Of a stretch of 64,000 nt of DNA, positions 25,938 through 35,616 are shown piece by piece. How positions within the stretch are numbered: position 1 is the first letter of the stretch; each line of letters begins with the position of its first letter. The position numbers and the translations under genes were made by a program. Source of the stretch: Arthrobacter sp. (GTDB taxonomy: Bacteria; Actinomycetota; Actinomycetes; Actinomycetales; Micrococcaceae); contig NZ_JAPSHV010000003.1 in assembly GCF_031179385.1 (NCBI RefSeq), forward strand, positions 25,378 through 89,377, given 5' to 3'. Under the pieces are notes generated by a model. The model did no database searches and was not told where the DNA came from. It was given only the letters and a program-made list of their open reading frames with translations.

Positions 25938-26572
25938 TGCTCCCGCCCCGCGGTGTCTGCTGCTGCCTGAAGAATCAGGGCCGTGGACTGCGCACCCGGA
26001 TCGCGGTGGCCCGCGCTGCGCTCACCCAGGTAACTTGCCCTGCCTTTCCGTGCGATGAGCGGTTCAGTTGCCAGAGCGCCGGCCTGCGCGGCGTTGGCGG
26101 CGGCCTCGAGCACCTCCGTACTCGAGGCACCCGCCGACTTCGCCGTTTCGGCGGCCTCCACCGCGGGAGTCCAGGCGTCGATCATGGTCTTGTCCCCCGG
26201 CTCCGCCTTGCCGCGTGCCACCACGCCGTCGCGTGCTGCCGTCAGAAAAGCGACGACGGCGGCAGGATCGATCTCCGCTGCGTCACCAAGCGCGGTGGCC
26301 GCGCGAAGAAACGCCGTGCCGTACAAGGGTCCGGCCGCTCCGCCGACGGTGGACATCAGGGTCATGGCCGTGAGCTTGAAGACCGCCGCCGGTGTGTCCT
26401 GTCCGCCGCCGTCGAGCTTTGCCGTTACGGCCGCGAAACCGCGCTGCATGTTCTCGCCGTGGTCTGCATCGCCGATGACGCGGTCAAGTTCGATCAATTC
26501 AGCGCGATGCTCTGTGAGGACCTTGGAGGACTCACGGATCCAGGCTTCGGCCCAGTGTGCAGTCAAACCCAT
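25934..26572 (-). CDS. dhaL: DhaL: nucleotide-binding subunit of DHA kinase
   Basis: A 212-residue helical-barrel subunit that holds ADP/ATP and transfers phosphate to dihydroxyacetone bound on DhaK. The Mg-nucleotide motif DRVIGDADHGENM supplies Asp30, Asp35 and Asp37. The second nucleotide loop is MSTVGGAAGPLYGTAF. It starts directly after the dhaK stop (TAA then ATG) and overlaps dhaM, so the three subunits are made together. Confidence 0.95.
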   Translation of the reverse strand: MGLTAHWAEAWIRESSKVLTEHRAELIELDRVIGDADHGENMQRGFAAVTAKLDGGGQDTPAAVFKLTAMTLMSTVGGAAGPLYGTAFLRAATALGDAAEIDPAAVVAFLTAARDGVVARGKAEPGDKTMIDAWTPAVEAAETAKSAGASSTEVLEAAANAAQAGALATEPLIARKGRASYLGERSAGHRDPGAQSTALILQAAADTAGREQ

Positions 26573-27574
26573 TTACACTCCCCATCGCAGGGCCGGCGTC
26601 CACACCGGCGTGTCCCAAAGTTCCACCATTTCATCGTCCAGCTTCAGCACTGAAATCGACGCGCCTTCCATCTCCAATGCCGTGATGTAGTTGCCCACGA
26701 GGGACCGCTCGACGGAGACGCCGCGTTCAGCAAGAACCTGACGAGCCCGGCGGTACACGATGTAGAGCTCGCTGGCAGGGGTTCCGCCCATACCGTTGAC
26801 GAACAACAGAACACGGTCGCCTTCCGCCGACTTCAGGTCACTGAGGATCGGCTCCAGAAGGCGGTCCGTTATACCGTCAGCCTTCTCCATCGAGATGCGA
26901 TGCCGGCCCGGTTCTCCATGAATGCCGATGCCAATTTCAATTTCTTCCTCGGTCAGCTCGAAGCTGGGTACACCGGCATGCGGCACGGTGCAGGCGGACA
27001 ACGCCACGCCCATCGAGCGGACGTTGTCGTTGACGCGCTGGGCAATCTCCGCGACGGCGTCGAGGGAATCACCACGCTCCGCTGCCGCGCCGGCGATACG
27101 TTCCACAAGCACCGTCCCGCCAACGCCACGACGGCCGGCGGTGTACAGCGAGTCCTCCACCGCGACGTCGTCATTGATCAGGACGGAGCGGACCTCAACC
27201 CCCTCCGCCTGCGCCATCTCTGCGGCCGTTTCGAAATTCAGCACATCGCCGGTGTAGTTCTTCACGATGTGAAGAACGCCGGCGCCGCCGTCCACAGCGA
27301 GGGTGGCAGGGATGATCTGGTCCGGGGTGGGCGAGGTGAAGACAGCACCGGGCACCGCAGCATCAAGCATTCCCCGGCCCACAAATCCGGCGTGAAGGGG
27401 TTCATGGCCGCTTCCGCCGCCGGATACCAAACCCACCTTGCCCTGAACCGGCGCGCCCTTTCGGGTGATGAACAGTGGATCGGAATGAACCTCGACCAGG
27501 TCAGCGTGCGCGGCACCGAATCCCTCGACGGATTCGGTGACTACTGCCTGCGGGTCGTTGATCAGCTTCTTCAT
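26573..27574 (-). CDS. dhaK: DhaK: dihydroxyacetone-binding kinase subunit
   Basis: A 333-residue subunit that binds dihydroxyacetone covalently through a histidine, probably His219 in [11 protein letters not shown]. The substrate loop [19 protein letters not shown] is at residues 48-66. The ATG at 27574 has AGGAG at good spacing and gives the family N-terminus [12 protein letters not shown]; the frame is open 87 nt further upstream without a ribosome site. It is the first gene of dhaK-dhaL-dhaM. The product, dihydroxyacetone phosphate, enters glycolysis, so the operon serves dihydroxyacetone or glycerol use. Confidence 0.95.
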   Translation of the reverse strand: MKKLINDPQAVVTESVEGFGAAHADLVEVHSDPLFITRKGAPVQGKVGLVSGGGSGHEPLHAGFVGRGMLDAAVPGAVFTSPTPDQIIPATLAVDGGAGVLHIVKNYTGDVLNFETAAEMAQAEGVEVRSVLINDDVAVEDSLYTAGRRGVGGTVLVERIAGAAAERGDSLDAVAEIAQRVNDNVRSMGVALSACTVPHAGVPSFELTEEEIEIGIGIHGEPGRHRISMEKADGITDRLLEPILSDLKSAEGDRVLLFVNGMGGTPASELYIVYRRARQVLAERGVSVERSLVGNYITALEMEGASISVLKLDDEMVELWDTPVWTPALRWGV

Positions 27575-27758
27575 GCGAGTCTCCTTGACGGTGATCGACG
27601 GGTGAAAACCGGTTCGCCACTGATCGACCCGCTGTGTGTCCGCTACAGCAAGAAGCCTCACCCGGCGGGTCGCGAGGGTATTTGAACAGTACTCTGCGGC
27701 AGTGACGGTTGCCCAGACCCTATCCGTCCGACCCTGAGCCGCCAGCCCCCGGAAACAA

Positions 27759-27790
27759 CTGTGGGAAGGACCAATTGGTCCTTCCCACAG
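27759..27790 (-). terminator. 32-bp perfect palindrome: terminator after the CsbD gene
   Basis: CTGTGGGAAGGACCAA is followed directly by its exact complement. In RNA this folds into a long hairpin with a small AATT loop. It lies 33 nt after the stop of the minus-strand csbD-like gene and may also block transcription toward it. Confidence 0.7.
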
Positions 27791-27823
27791 GTGACGGGCT
27801 GGTGCCGCCGTAGTCAGTGCCGC

Positions 27824-27997
27824 CTATTTCTTGAACGCGTCCTTGATGTTCTCGCCGGCGTTCTTGAGGTTGGCCTTGCTCTGGTCTTTCTGACCTTCGG
27901 CTTCCATGTCCCTGTTGCCGGTAGCCTTGCCCAGGCCTTCCTGGATTTTTCCACCCAGCTTCTCGGCGTTGTTCTGCGCTTTCTCGTCTGCACCCAT
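27824..27997 (-). CDS. CsbD-family stress protein
   Basis: A 57-residue highly charged protein of the CsbD family, without membrane segments. It shows the usual repeated pattern of glycine and lysine-rich helices: EKLGGKIQEGLGKATG and ANLKNAGENIKDAFKK. Family members are induced in general stress responses in many bacteria; the molecular role is unknown. I chose the ATG at 27997, preceded by AAAGGCGG, because the 27 extra residues upstream are not family-like. Confidence 0.85.
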   Translation of the reverse strand: MGADEKAQNNAEKLGGKIQEGLGKATGNRDMEAEGQKDQSKANLKNAGENIKDAFKK

Positions 27998-28123
27998 GGC
28001 GTTCCGCCTTTCGTCGACGTGTCCGTCCTCCAGTCGGGAGGACTCACCCGATATCCGAACTTTCGTCTCAAATACCAAGCACCCTTATTATATCGGCGGG
28101 AAGAGCCTCTGGCTAGGCAGAGG

Positions 28124-28633
28124 TCACAACTCCCGGATCATCCTTGTGTTGCCGAGCGTATTCGGCTTCACCCGCGCCAGGTCCAGAAACTCCGCCACAC
28201 CCTCGTCGTGCGAGCGCAGCAGCTCCGAGTACACGACGGGATCAACCGCCGACTGATCCTCCATTACCCGGAACCCATGCCGGCGGAAGAACGCCTCCTC
28301 GAAGGTCAGGCAGAAAACCCGCCGCACTCCGATTGCGCGCGCTTCCTCCAGCAGAGAATTGACGACGGCGCTGCCTACTCCCCTGCCTCGTGCTCCCTCT
28401 GCGGTGGCAAGGGTACGGATTTCCGCGAGGTCCTCCCACATCACATGCAGTGCGCCACACCCCAGCACACCGCCGTCGTCGTCTTCGGCGATCTTGAACT
28501 CCTGGAGACCCTCGTAGTAGGCGACCGTTTCCTTCGCAATCAGGATGCGCTCTTCCGCGAGCGGGGCCACGAGCTGCTTGATGATCGGCACATCAGCGGT
28601 AGTTGCGCGACGGATTCGAAAGGAGTGGCTCAT
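28124..28633 (-). CDS. GNAT acetyltransferase, ArgA-like
   Basis: A 169-residue GNAT enzyme. Acetyl-CoA binding motif A reads EIRTLATAEGARGRGVGSAV (about residues 71-90); FCLTFEEAFFRRHGF is motif B. The overall form matches the short amino-acid N-acetyltransferases of actinobacteria (Rv2747-type), which acetylate glutamate or glutamine at the first step of arginine synthesis. The substrate here is inferred from that resemblance. It is 29 nt downstream of the peptidase gene stop on the same strand. Confidence 0.8.
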   Translation of the reverse strand: MSHSFRIRRATTADVPIIKQLVAPLAEERILIAKETVAYYEGLQEFKIAEDDDGGVLGCGALHVMWEDLAEIRTLATAEGARGRGVGSAVVNSLLEEARAIGVRRVFCLTFEEAFFRRHGFRVMEDQSAVDPVVYSELLRSHDEGVAEFLDLARVKPNTLGNTRMIREL

Positions 28634-28662
28634 CTGATCCAGTCTAGGGACCTGCGCGCCCG

Positions 28663-30753
28663 CTAGATTCCCAGCTCGGCGGGCAGGTCGACCTTCTCAC
28701 CGAGTACGTGCCGCGCGAGGAAGTGCTCGACGACGGAGTACCAGATCTTCGCGTGCTGCGGTTTGAGGATCCAGTGATTTTCGTCAGGGAAGTAAAGAAA
28801 TCGGTGCTCGGTCTCCCCGTTGGGGCCTGCCGGCAGCGCAGACTTGGACAGCAATTCGTACCAGAGTCGCAGTCCCTCGCCGATCGGCACCCGATAGTCC
28901 TTGTCTCCATGGATGACGAGCATCGGGGTGCTGATCTTCCCCACGTGGGCGTGCGGGGAGTTAGCCAGCGCCATCTCCGGCGTCATTTCCTTCTCCCAGT
29001 AGAAGGAGGCGTCGGTGGTTGGGCCGAACTGATCCAACGCCCAGAGGCTCGCGTGGGTGACGATTGCGTTGAAACGGTCAGTGTGGCCGGCTACCCAGTT
29101 GGCCATGTAGCCGCCGAAGGAGCCGCCCATCGCGGCAGTCCGGTTCTCATCGATGTCCGAGCGGGCTACCACGGCGTCCGTCGCCGCCATCAGGTCCGTG
29201 TACGGCGCGTCTCCCCAGGCACCCCAGCCACGCTCGATCATCTTTTGGCCGTACCCGGTCGAAAGAGCGGGATCCGGCAGAAGCACGGCGTACCCCTTTG
29301 CTGCCAGCAGCCAGGGCGACCACCGCCACGTCCAGGCGTTCCACGATCCAAGCGGTCCGCCGTGAATCCAGAGCAGGAGGGGCGCCGGCTTTGATCCGTC
29401 CGCTCCTTCCGGCAGGACGAGGTAGGACTTCACGGGGTGCCCGTCCGCTCCGACAGTCTCCACGCGTTCGAGCCGGCCCGGGAGCTCAGGCCGCGCACTC
29501 GGAGCGGGCAACGGCACGACCGTCCCGGTAGCAAGGTCAATACGAACCGGCTCGGCAGGGAACTCGTACGAGCTGCGCAGGGCGTAGGCAGTGTCACCGT
29601 CGGGTGAGACCACGACGTCGGTGTACGCCGCAGCGTCCATGGTCACTCTGCGGACCTGGCCGGAGGTCACGTCCACCGAGAAGACCGGGCAGGCGCCGTC
29701 GTCGTCGGCTGTAGCGAGCAGGGCGCTGCCGTCCGGCAGCCAGGCGGCAGGAGAGGGCCAGCGGTCCCAGGCGTCCGCCAGCGGTGTCAGGTGCCCACCC
29801 AGGGCGGGAAGAAGACCAAGCTCCACGTTGGGCGGCACATCAGCACCGGTCCGGCGGCGCACCACCGCGACGATCGTTGAACTGTCCGGACTGATGGGGC
29901 CGGCGTCGTAATCGAAATCCGGGTGGTCCAGCAGGACAGTGCGTTCCCCCGTCGCAGCCTCAACCCGCACAAGAACCGACCGCTGATCACCGCCGGCGAG
30001 AGGCACGGTGTGGGAGGTAACCAGGAACGTGCCGTCCGGGCTCAACCGGGGAGTGGCGTTTCGCAGGCCCGGACCGAAGTCGGCGGTGACGTTGCGAAGT
30101 GTGAGGCGGGGTTCATCGTCGACTGTGACCGGTTCAGCCTCGCGCTGGACGTCCTCCTCAAGCAGGAAGTAGCGGGGCTCCGCCGGCCCCAGATCGGCGT
30201 CCCAGTGGCGCACGGGGTAGCCGCTGTGCAGAATCGCAGCGACCCCGGCTTCCTTGCGCGTCTTACGGCGCACCTCATCGTCCGCCTCATCGGTAGATCC
30301 CGCCAGCACCTCCGCTACTGCGACGACGGCGTCCGCTTTCGCTGCAGCGATGACGGACTGAATACCTCCTGGCCGGGAATGAACTATGCGGGCCTCGCCC
30401 CCGGCTGCGGGGAGTTTCCACAGCGCTGCGACGGGATCCTCATCGGATCCGTCCGGGTCCGGCCTTGAGGAGGTGAAGAGCAGGTCACCGCTGGGCACGA
30501 ACGCGGCGCCTGACTCCCCCTTCGAACTGCGGGTAATGCGCCGAGCGGGCTCGTGTCCCGTGGGATCCAGTTCCCATAGCGCTGTGGCGTATGCGGTGCC
30601 CTTGGGGTTGAGGGTGGCTACCGAGGTAACAAGCCGTGTGCCGTCAATACTCAGGGTCAGACCGCTCAATCGCGGGAGGGAAACGAAGCGGTCCAGGTCG
30701 TGGAAGGCAGAGGCAGATTCAGCGGGGGTGGGCGAATCGGATGCAGATGTCAT
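28663..30753 (-). CDS. S9-family prolyl oligopeptidase-like peptidase
   Basis: A 696-residue cytoplasmic enzyme without a signal peptide. The N-terminal two thirds form a beta-propeller (TolB-like repeats such as GTRLVTS and SPDGTFLVTS). The C-terminal third is an alpha/beta hydrolase with the nucleophile in GGSFGGYMANW, the acid in VIHGDKDYRVPIGEG and the His in FPDENHWILKP. It hydrolyses short peptides, often as an acylaminoacyl or dipeptidyl peptidase; the exact type cannot be told. A GATAAA box 9 nt before the ATG and weak ribosome site hint at a short or absent leader. Confidence 0.92.
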   Translation of the reverse strand: MTSASDSPTPAESASAFHDLDRFVSLPRLSGLTLSIDGTRLVTSVATLNPKGTAYATALWELDPTGHEPARRITRSSKGESGAAFVPSGDLLFTSSRPDPDGSDEDPVAALWKLPAAGGEARIVHSRPGGIQSVIAAAKADAVVAVAEVLAGSTDEADDEVRRKTRKEAGVAAILHSGYPVRHWDADLGPAEPRYFLLEEDVQREAEPVTVDDEPRLTLRNVTADFGPGLRNATPRLSPDGTFLVTSHTVPLAGGDQRSVLVRVEAATGERTVLLDHPDFDYDAGPISPDSSTIVAVVRRRTGADVPPNVELGLLPALGGHLTPLADAWDRWPSPAAWLPDGSALLATADDDGACPVFSVDVTSGQVRRVTMDAAAYTDVVVSPDGDTAYALRSSYEFPAEPVRIDLATGTVVPLPAPSARPELPGRLERVETVGADGHPVKSYLVLPEGADGSKPAPLLLWIHGGPLGSWNAWTWRWSPWLLAAKGYAVLLPDPALSTGYGQKMIERGWGAWGDAPYTDLMAATDAVVARSDIDENRTAAMGGSFGGYMANWVAGHTDRFNAIVTHASLWALDQFGPTTDASFYWEKEMTPEMALANSPHAHVGKISTPMLVIHGDKDYRVPIGEGLRLWYELLSKSALPAGPNGETEHRFLYFPDENHWILKPQHAKIWYSVVEHFLARHVLGEKVDLPAELGI

Positions 30754-30812
30754 GCATCAATCTTTATCACCGGATGTGTCCTGCTTCACAGTCAGCGCCG
30801 GCCGCACCTGAC

Positions 30813-30850
30813 GAAAATGCCCGCACCGGCGATGCGGTGCGGGCATTTTC
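30813..30850 (-). terminator. Terminator of clpC
   Basis: GAAAATGCCCGCACCG and its exact complement form a 16-bp stem with a 6-nt loop, 16 nt after the clpC stop. The A- and T-tracts are part of the stem, so it can work in both directions. Confidence 0.92.
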
Positions 30851-30866
30851 GATCAGGCAGTTACAG

Positions 30867-33374
30867 TCACTCGGGAACGACAGCCTCGATCGCGGGCGGT
30901 GCATCCTCGATCTCCTTGGGTGCGCCGTGTCCGACGAAGGTGAAGCGAGCATCGTCGCCTTCGCCCTCGACGTCTACCGAGACGGTTTCGCCCGACTTCA
31001 GGTCTCCGAAGAGGATCTTCTCGGACAGCTGGTCCTCGATCTCGCGCTGGATGGTGCGGCGAAGCGGCCGTGCGCCCATCGCCGGATCGTAGCCGCGCGT
31101 GGCGAGCAGCACCTTGGCTGCGGGAGTGAGCTCGATGCTCATGCCCTTGTCCGCCATGCGCTTGCTCAGGCGCTCCAGGAACAGGTCGACGATCTGGATG
31201 ATCTCGTCCTGTGTCAGCTGCGGGAACACCACGGTGTCATCAACACGGTTCAGGAACTCGGGGCGGAAGTGCTGCTTGAGCTCTTCCGTGACCTTCGCCT
31301 TGATGCGTGTGTAGCTCGTGTTGGTGTCGGTGCCCGACTGGAAGCCGGTCATGACGCCCTTCGAGATGTCCCGCGTACCCAGGTTGGTGGTCATGATGAT
31401 CACGGTGTTCTTGAAGTCCACCACGCGGCCCTGGCTGTCGGTCAGGCGACCATCCTCAAGGATCTGCAGCAGCGAGTTGAAGAGGTCGGCGTGCGCCTTC
31501 TCCACCTCGTCGAACAGCACCACGGAGAACGGACGACGACGGACCTTTTCGGTGAGCTGTCCGCCTTCCTCGTAGCCCACGTACCCCGGGGGCGCTCCGA
31601 AGAGACGGGAAACCGTGTGCTTCTCGGAGTATTCCGACATGTCGAGCGTGATCAGGGCGTCTTCGTCGCCGAAGAGGAATTCCGCCAGCGCCTTGGCCAG
31701 CTCGGTCTTACCCACACCGGTAGGGCCGGCGAAGATGAACGAGCCACCCGGGCGCTTCGGATCCTTGAGGCCGGCACGAGTACGACGGATTGCCTGGGAG
31801 ATTGCCTTGATGGCGTCGTCCTGGCCGATAACCCGCTTGTGCAGCTCCTCTTCCATCTTGAGCAGCCGGGAAGACTCTTCCTCGGTGAGCTTGAAGACCG
31901 GGATGCCGGTGGAGTTGGCGAGAACCTCGGCGATCAGTTCCTCATCAACCTCGGCGATGTCATCGAGACCACCGGACTTCCAGCGGCGCTCCTTGTCCAT
32001 GCGCTCGTCGTGAAGCTTCTGCTCACGATCCCGCAGGCGGGCGGCGCCCTCGAAGTCCTGGGCGTCAATAGCGGATTCCTTCTCCCGCTTTACCGAGGCG
32101 ATGCGCTCATCGATCTCCTTGAGCTCCGGCGGCGCGGTCATGCGGCGGATACGGAGACGCGCTCCGGCTTCGTCGATGAGGTCAATTGCCTTGTCCGGGA
32201 GGAACCGGTCGGAGATGTAGCGCTCGGCAAGGTTCGCGGCCGAGGCGAGTGCCGCATCGGTGATGGACACGCGGTGGTGCGCCTCATAGCGGTCGCGCAG
32301 CCCCTTCAGAATCTCGATGGCGTGCGCCACCGAAGGCTCCTGAACCTGGATGGGCTGGAAGCGGCGTTCCAGCGCGGCATCCTTCTCAATGTGCTTGCGG
32401 TACTCATCCAGCGTGGTTGCGCCGATGGTCTGCAGCTCGCCGCGGGCGAGCATGGGCTTCAGGATGGAAGCCGCATCGATTGCGCCCTCGGCGGCACCGG
32501 CACCGACGAGCGTGTGGATCTCGTCGATGAAGAGGATGATGTCACCGCGGGTGCGGATCTCCTTCAGAACCTTCTTGAGGCGTTCCTCGAAGTCACCGCG
32601 GTAGCGGGAACCGGCAACCAGCGAGCCGAGATCCAGGGTGTACAGCTGCTTGTCGCGGATGGTCTCAGGGACGTCTCCGCGGACAATTGCCTGTGCCAGA
32701 CCCTCGACGACGGCGGTCTTGCCGACGCCGGGCTCACCGATGAGCACCGGGTTGTTCTTGGTGCGGCGCGAGAGGACCTGCATCACTCGTTCCATCTCGA
32801 GCTCGCGGCCGATGACCGGATCCAGCTTGCCCTCGCGGGCGGCCTGCGTGAGGTTGCGGCCAAACTGGTCCAGCACCACGGAACCTGCAGGAGTGCCCTC
32901 CTGCTGCTGACCCCCGGACGCCACGGGCTCTTTGCCCTGGTAGCCGGAAAGCAGTTGGATGACCTGCTGGCGGACACGGTTCAGGTCAGCGCCGAGCTTG
33001 ACCAGGACCTGCGCCGCAACGCCCTCACCCTCGCGGATGAGGCCGAGCAGGATGTGCTCGGTTCCGATGTAGTTGTGACCGAGCTGGAGCGCCTCACGGA
33101 GAGACAGCTCAAGCACCTTCTTGGCACGCGGAGTGAAGGGGATGTGACCGGAGGGAGCCTGCTGGCCCTGCCCGATGATCTCCTGCACCTGCTCGCGCAC
33201 CGCGCCCAGGGAAATGCTGAGAGATTCAAGCGCCTTCGCAGCGACGCCCTCACCCTCATGAATTAGCCCAAGCAGGATGTGCTCGGTGCCGATGTAATTG
33301 TGGTTGAGCATGCGGGCCTCTTCCTGGGCCAGCACTACAACTCGACGGGCACGATCCGTAAATCTCTCAAACAT
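30867..33374 (-). CDS. clpC: ATP-dependent Clp protease ATPase ClpC
   Basis: An 835-residue AAA+ unfoldase that feeds substrates to ClpP. Domain order: two N-terminal Clp repeats (about 1-145); AAA1 with Walker [10 protein letters not shown]; the middle domain with a UVR-like [18 protein letters not shown]2 with [17 protein letters not shown]; a C-terminal domain ending with an acidic tail. The true start is the ATG at 33374 ([13 protein letters not shown]), with AGGAG 10 nt upstream; an in-frame codon three residues earlier is unlikely. A ClgR-like site lies 64-79 bp upstream, suggesting stress induction with the clpP genes elsewhere. A strong terminator follows. Confidence 0.97.
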   Translation of the reverse strand: MFERFTDRARRVVVLAQEEARMLNHNYIGTEHILLGLIHEGEGVAAKALESLSISLGAVREQVQEIIGQGQQAPSGHIPFTPRAKKVLELSLREALQLGHNYIGTEHILLGLIREGEGVAAQVLVKLGADLNRVRQQVIQLLSGYQGKEPVASGGQQQEGTPAGSVVLDQFGRNLTQAAREGKLDPVIGRELEMERVMQVLSRRTKNNPVLIGEPGVGKTAVVEGLAQAIVRGDVPETIRDKQLYTLDLGSLVAGSRYRGDFEERLKKVLKEIRTRGDIILFIDEIHTLVGAGAAEGAIDAASILKPMLARGELQTIGATTLDEYRKHIEKDAALERRFQPIQVQEPSVAHAIEILKGLRDRYEAHHRVSITDAALASAANLAERYISDRFLPDKAIDLIDEAGARLRIRRMTAPPELKEIDERIASVKREKESAIDAQDFEGAARLRDREQKLHDERMDKERRWKSGGLDDIAEVDEELIAEVLANSTGIPVFKLTEEESSRLLKMEEELHKRVIGQDDAIKAISQAIRRTRAGLKDPKRPGGSFIFAGPTGVGKTELAKALAEFLFGDEDALITLDMSEYSEKHTVSRLFGAPPGYVGYEEGGQLTEKVRRRPFSVVLFDEVEKAHADLFNSLLQILEDGRLTDSQGRVVDFKNTVIIMTTNLGTRDISKGVMTGFQSGTDTNTSYTRIKAKVTEELKQHFRPEFLNRVDDTVVFPQLTQDEIIQIVDLFLERLSKRMADKGMSIELTPAAKVLLATRGYDPAMGARPLRRTIQREIEDQLSEKILFGDLKSGETVSVDVEGEGDDARFTFVGHGAPKEIEDAPPAIEAVVPE

Positions 33375-33437
33375 GAGACACACTCCTAGCTAACGCGTAA
33401 TTCGATGCTACGTGCCGATGGAAGGCTTGTGGGGCGT

Positions 33438-33453
33438 GTTCGCCACAGGCGAG
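33438..33453 (-). promoter_or_regulatory. ClgR-like operator upstream of clpC
   Basis: GTTCGCCACAGGCGAG contains CGC-N5-GCG, the core of the actinobacterial ClgR site. It lies 64 bp upstream of the clpC start, a usual place for an activator. The outer bases match only in part. Confidence 0.5.
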
Positions 33454-33492
33454 ATAGCCCGGTGAGGCAGGAGTGCGTGCCCCGAGACCCAG

Positions 33493-33816
33493 CTAGCGCT
33501 GTGCGGCGCGGTATGCCTCGATGATTTCCGAATTGACCCGTCCCCGCGAGGAAACGTTGTAGCCGTTCGCTTTGGCCCATTCACGGATTTGCGAGGCTTC
33601 CTGGTTTCTGGAAGCCGGTGCGCTCTGGCGCTGTTTCGGCTGGCTTTCACGCCGGCCTGCCGAGACATAGCTGGAAAGAGCGCTTCGAAGCTCCTCGGCG
33701 TGTGCCGCCGAAAGGTCTATTTCATACTGCGTACCGTCGAGGCCGAACCTCACGGTTTCATCTGCCTCGCCGCCGTCGAGGTCGTCAATCAGGATGATTT
33801 TGACTTTCTGCGCCAC
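33493..33816 (-). CDS. lsr2: Lsr2 nucleoid-associated protein
   Basis: A 107-residue H-NS-like protein that binds AT-rich DNA, bridges it and silences acquired genes. The N-terminal oligomerisation domain begins AQKVKIILIDDLDGGEADET. A disordered linker follows (about 52-75), and the C-terminal DNA-binding domain has the AT-hook-like RGR at residues 91-93 within NVSSRGRVNSEI. The GTG start has GAGGAG upstream. It has its own promoter and sits between clpC and lysS as in other actinobacteria. Confidence 0.96.
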   Translation of the reverse strand: MAQKVKIILIDDLDGGEADETVRFGLDGTQYEIDLSAAHAEELRSALSSYVSAGRRESQPKQRQSAPASRNQEASQIREWAKANGYNVSSRGRVNSEIIEAYRAAQR

Positions 33817-33857
33817 GATAATCTCCTCAATCGGCCCCGGATCAGTATTCCAGAATA

Positions 33858-33887
33858 ATTATCCTCCGCAATAAAGCCAAACGTCAA
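33858..33887 (-). promoter_or_regulatory. Promoter of lsr2
   Basis: On the minus strand TTGACG (33882-33887) and GATAAT (33858-33863) are 18 nt apart, about 40 nt before the GTG. The surrounding region is unusually AT-rich for this genome, so Lsr2 may bind it and control itself; the autoregulation is inference. Confidence 0.7.
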
Positions 33888-33911
33888 AGAGAAAGAATCG
33901 AACCTGAGTTC

Positions 33912-34094
33912 TTACTTCTCCTCGGCTGCGGCATCCTCTTCCGGTGGAAGTTTTGTTATTGCATTCTCCCGATTGGTCCGCTCCACCGATTCCGCTTCCC
34001 GCTCGGCCCGGTCCGCATTGAAGATCGCCTTCATGACGAAGTAAAAGATGAGCCCCACTGCGAGGGATGGGAGGAGAACTGTCAAATACTCCAT
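33912..34094 (-). CDS. Small membrane protein downstream of lysS
   Basis: A 60-residue protein. One membrane segment covers about residues 5-22 (LTVLLPSLAVGLIFYFVM); the rest is a charged cytoplasmic tail rich in Glu, Arg and Asn (DRAEREAESVERTNREN). Its ATG lies 3 nt after the lysS stop, so it is probably read from the same message. Small proteins of this kind between lysS and lsr2 occur in related actinobacteria, as I recall; function unknown. Confidence 0.78.
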   Translation of the reverse strand: MEYLTVLLPSLAVGLIFYFVMKAIFNADRAEREAESVERTNRENAITKLPPEEDAAAEEK

Positions 34095-34097
34095 GAA

Positions 34098-35597
34098 TTA
34101 ACCAAGCTCCGGCTTCAGCAGCGGGAATAGGATCGTTTCCCGGATACCGGCGGAAGTGAAAAGCATGACGAGTCGATCGATTCCCAGGCCGATTCCACCC
34201 ATCGGCGGGGCTCCGTATTCGAGTGCACGAAGGAAGTCCTCGTCCAGTTGCATGGCTTCCTCGTCCCCGGCAGCCGCGCGCAGCGACTGCTCGGTGAGGC
34301 GCTCGCGCTGGATCACCGGGTCAATGAGCTCGGAGAACGCGGTTCCCCTTTCCATCCCTCCGATAATCAGGTCCCAGGCTTCGATCAACTGAGGCTGATC
34401 CCGGTGAGGGCGGGCCAACGGCTGGGCAGAGGGCGGGTAATCGTAAACGAACGTCGGCTGCAACAAAGTGGGTTCGACAATTTCACTGAAAAGTTCGAGG
34501 ACGAGTTTTTCCTCGCCCCACGCGGGATCCACCGAAATTTCCCGTTCGGCTGCGACCGCGAGGAGCGTTTGCTTCGGGGTTTGGGGCGTGATCTCCCGGC
34601 CGACGGCTTCCGAGAGTCCGGGATAAACGCCCAACCAGCGCCATTCACCGTCGAGATCAATGGTGCCGGCCGGAGTCTCGATCTGCCTCGAGCCAAGGAG
34701 ATCCGCGCAATTGAGGATGATCTCCTTCATTCGCTCGGCCATGACGAACTGGTCGGCATAAGCCTCGTAGCACTCGAGCATCGTGAATTCAGGGCTGTGC
34801 GTCGAATCAACACCCTCATTGCGGAAAATCCGGCCAATTTCGTAGACTCGGTCGATTCCACCGACGACGGCGCGCTTGAGATAGAGCTCCAGCGCGATGC
34901 GCAGAGTCATCTTCTGGTCAAAAGCGTTGACGTGCGTCTCGAATGGACGCGCCGCCGCCCCTCCATGGACGAGCTGCAGAATAGGGGTTTCAACTTCGAT
35001 GTATTCACGCTGATGCAGGGTCTCCCGGATACTGCGCGTGATCATCGCGCGCGTCCGGACCATCTGCCGCGCTTCCTCCCGCACCAGCAGGTCGACGTAG
35101 CGCTGGCGGACCCGGGTCTCCTCATTGACGCCTGCGTGCAGTGTCGGCAGTGGGCGCAGGGCCTTGGACGCCATCATCCAGCCGGAAGCCATGACGGAGA
35201 GTTCACCGCGCCGTGAGCTGATGACCTCGCCGGTGACCTGCACATGGTCGCCCAGGTCGACGGTCGCTTTCCAGTCTGCGAGCGCTTCCTCACCCACAGC
35301 GGCAAGGCTCAACATGGCCTGCAGACGGGTACCGTCACCCTCCTGCAGGGTTGCGAAGCAGAGCTTTCCCGTGTTGCGCAGGAAGACCACACGCCCGACG
35401 ACGCTGACGTTCTCCCCCGTCGACTCACCGGCTTCCAGGTCAGCGAAGCGTTCGCGGATCTCAGCCAGCGACGAACTCCGCTCCGGCTTGACGGGATACG
35501 GCTCATCACCGCGCTCCAGCAGTCGGGCACGCTTCTCCATGCGGATGCGCATCTGCTCATTGAATTCTTCGGCGGAGAGGATTGGCTCAGTGGTCAC
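34098..35597 (-). CDS. lysS: Lysyl-tRNA synthetase, class II
   Basis: A 499-residue class II enzyme that charges tRNA-Lys. The N-terminal OB-fold (about 60-170) binds the anticodon and contains VVGRVVFLRNTGKLCFATLQ. The catalytic domain shows motif 2 near YEIGRIFRNEGVDSTHSPEF and motif 3 near GAPPMGGIGLGIDRLVMLF. I placed the start at the GTG at 35597 (TTEPILSAEEFNEQMRI), 19 nt after the panC stop; the frame is open 78 nt further into panC. A tRNA-Lys gene is present at 11173-11245. Confidence 0.95.
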   Translation of the reverse strand: MTTEPILSAEEFNEQMRIRMEKRARLLERGDEPYPVKPERSSSLAEIRERFADLEAGESTGENVSVVGRVVFLRNTGKLCFATLQEGDGTRLQAMLSLAAVGEEALADWKATVDLGDHVQVTGEVISSRRGELSVMASGWMMASKALRPLPTLHAGVNEETRVRQRYVDLLVREEARQMVRTRAMITRSIRETLHQREYIEVETPILQLVHGGAAARPFETHVNAFDQKMTLRIALELYLKRAVVGGIDRVYEIGRIFRNEGVDSTHSPEFTMLECYEAYADQFVMAERMKEIILNCADLLGSRQIETPAGTIDLDGEWRWLGVYPGLSEAVGREITPQTPKQTLLAVAAEREISVDPAWGEEKLVLELFSEIVEPTLLQPTFVYDYPPSAQPLARPHRDQPQLIEAWDLIIGGMERGTAFSELIDPVIQRERLTEQSLRAAAGDEEAMQLDEDFLRALEYGAPPMGGIGLGIDRLVMLFTSAGIRETILFPLLKPELG

Positions 35598-35616
35598 GAT
35601 ATCCAAGGTTACCGGT

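Noticed and set aside
30636..33266. An 876-codon open frame antisense to clpC
   Set aside because: It mirrors a highly conserved gene in a high-GC genome, where antisense frames stay open by codon bias. The product matches nothing and lacks a ribosome site.
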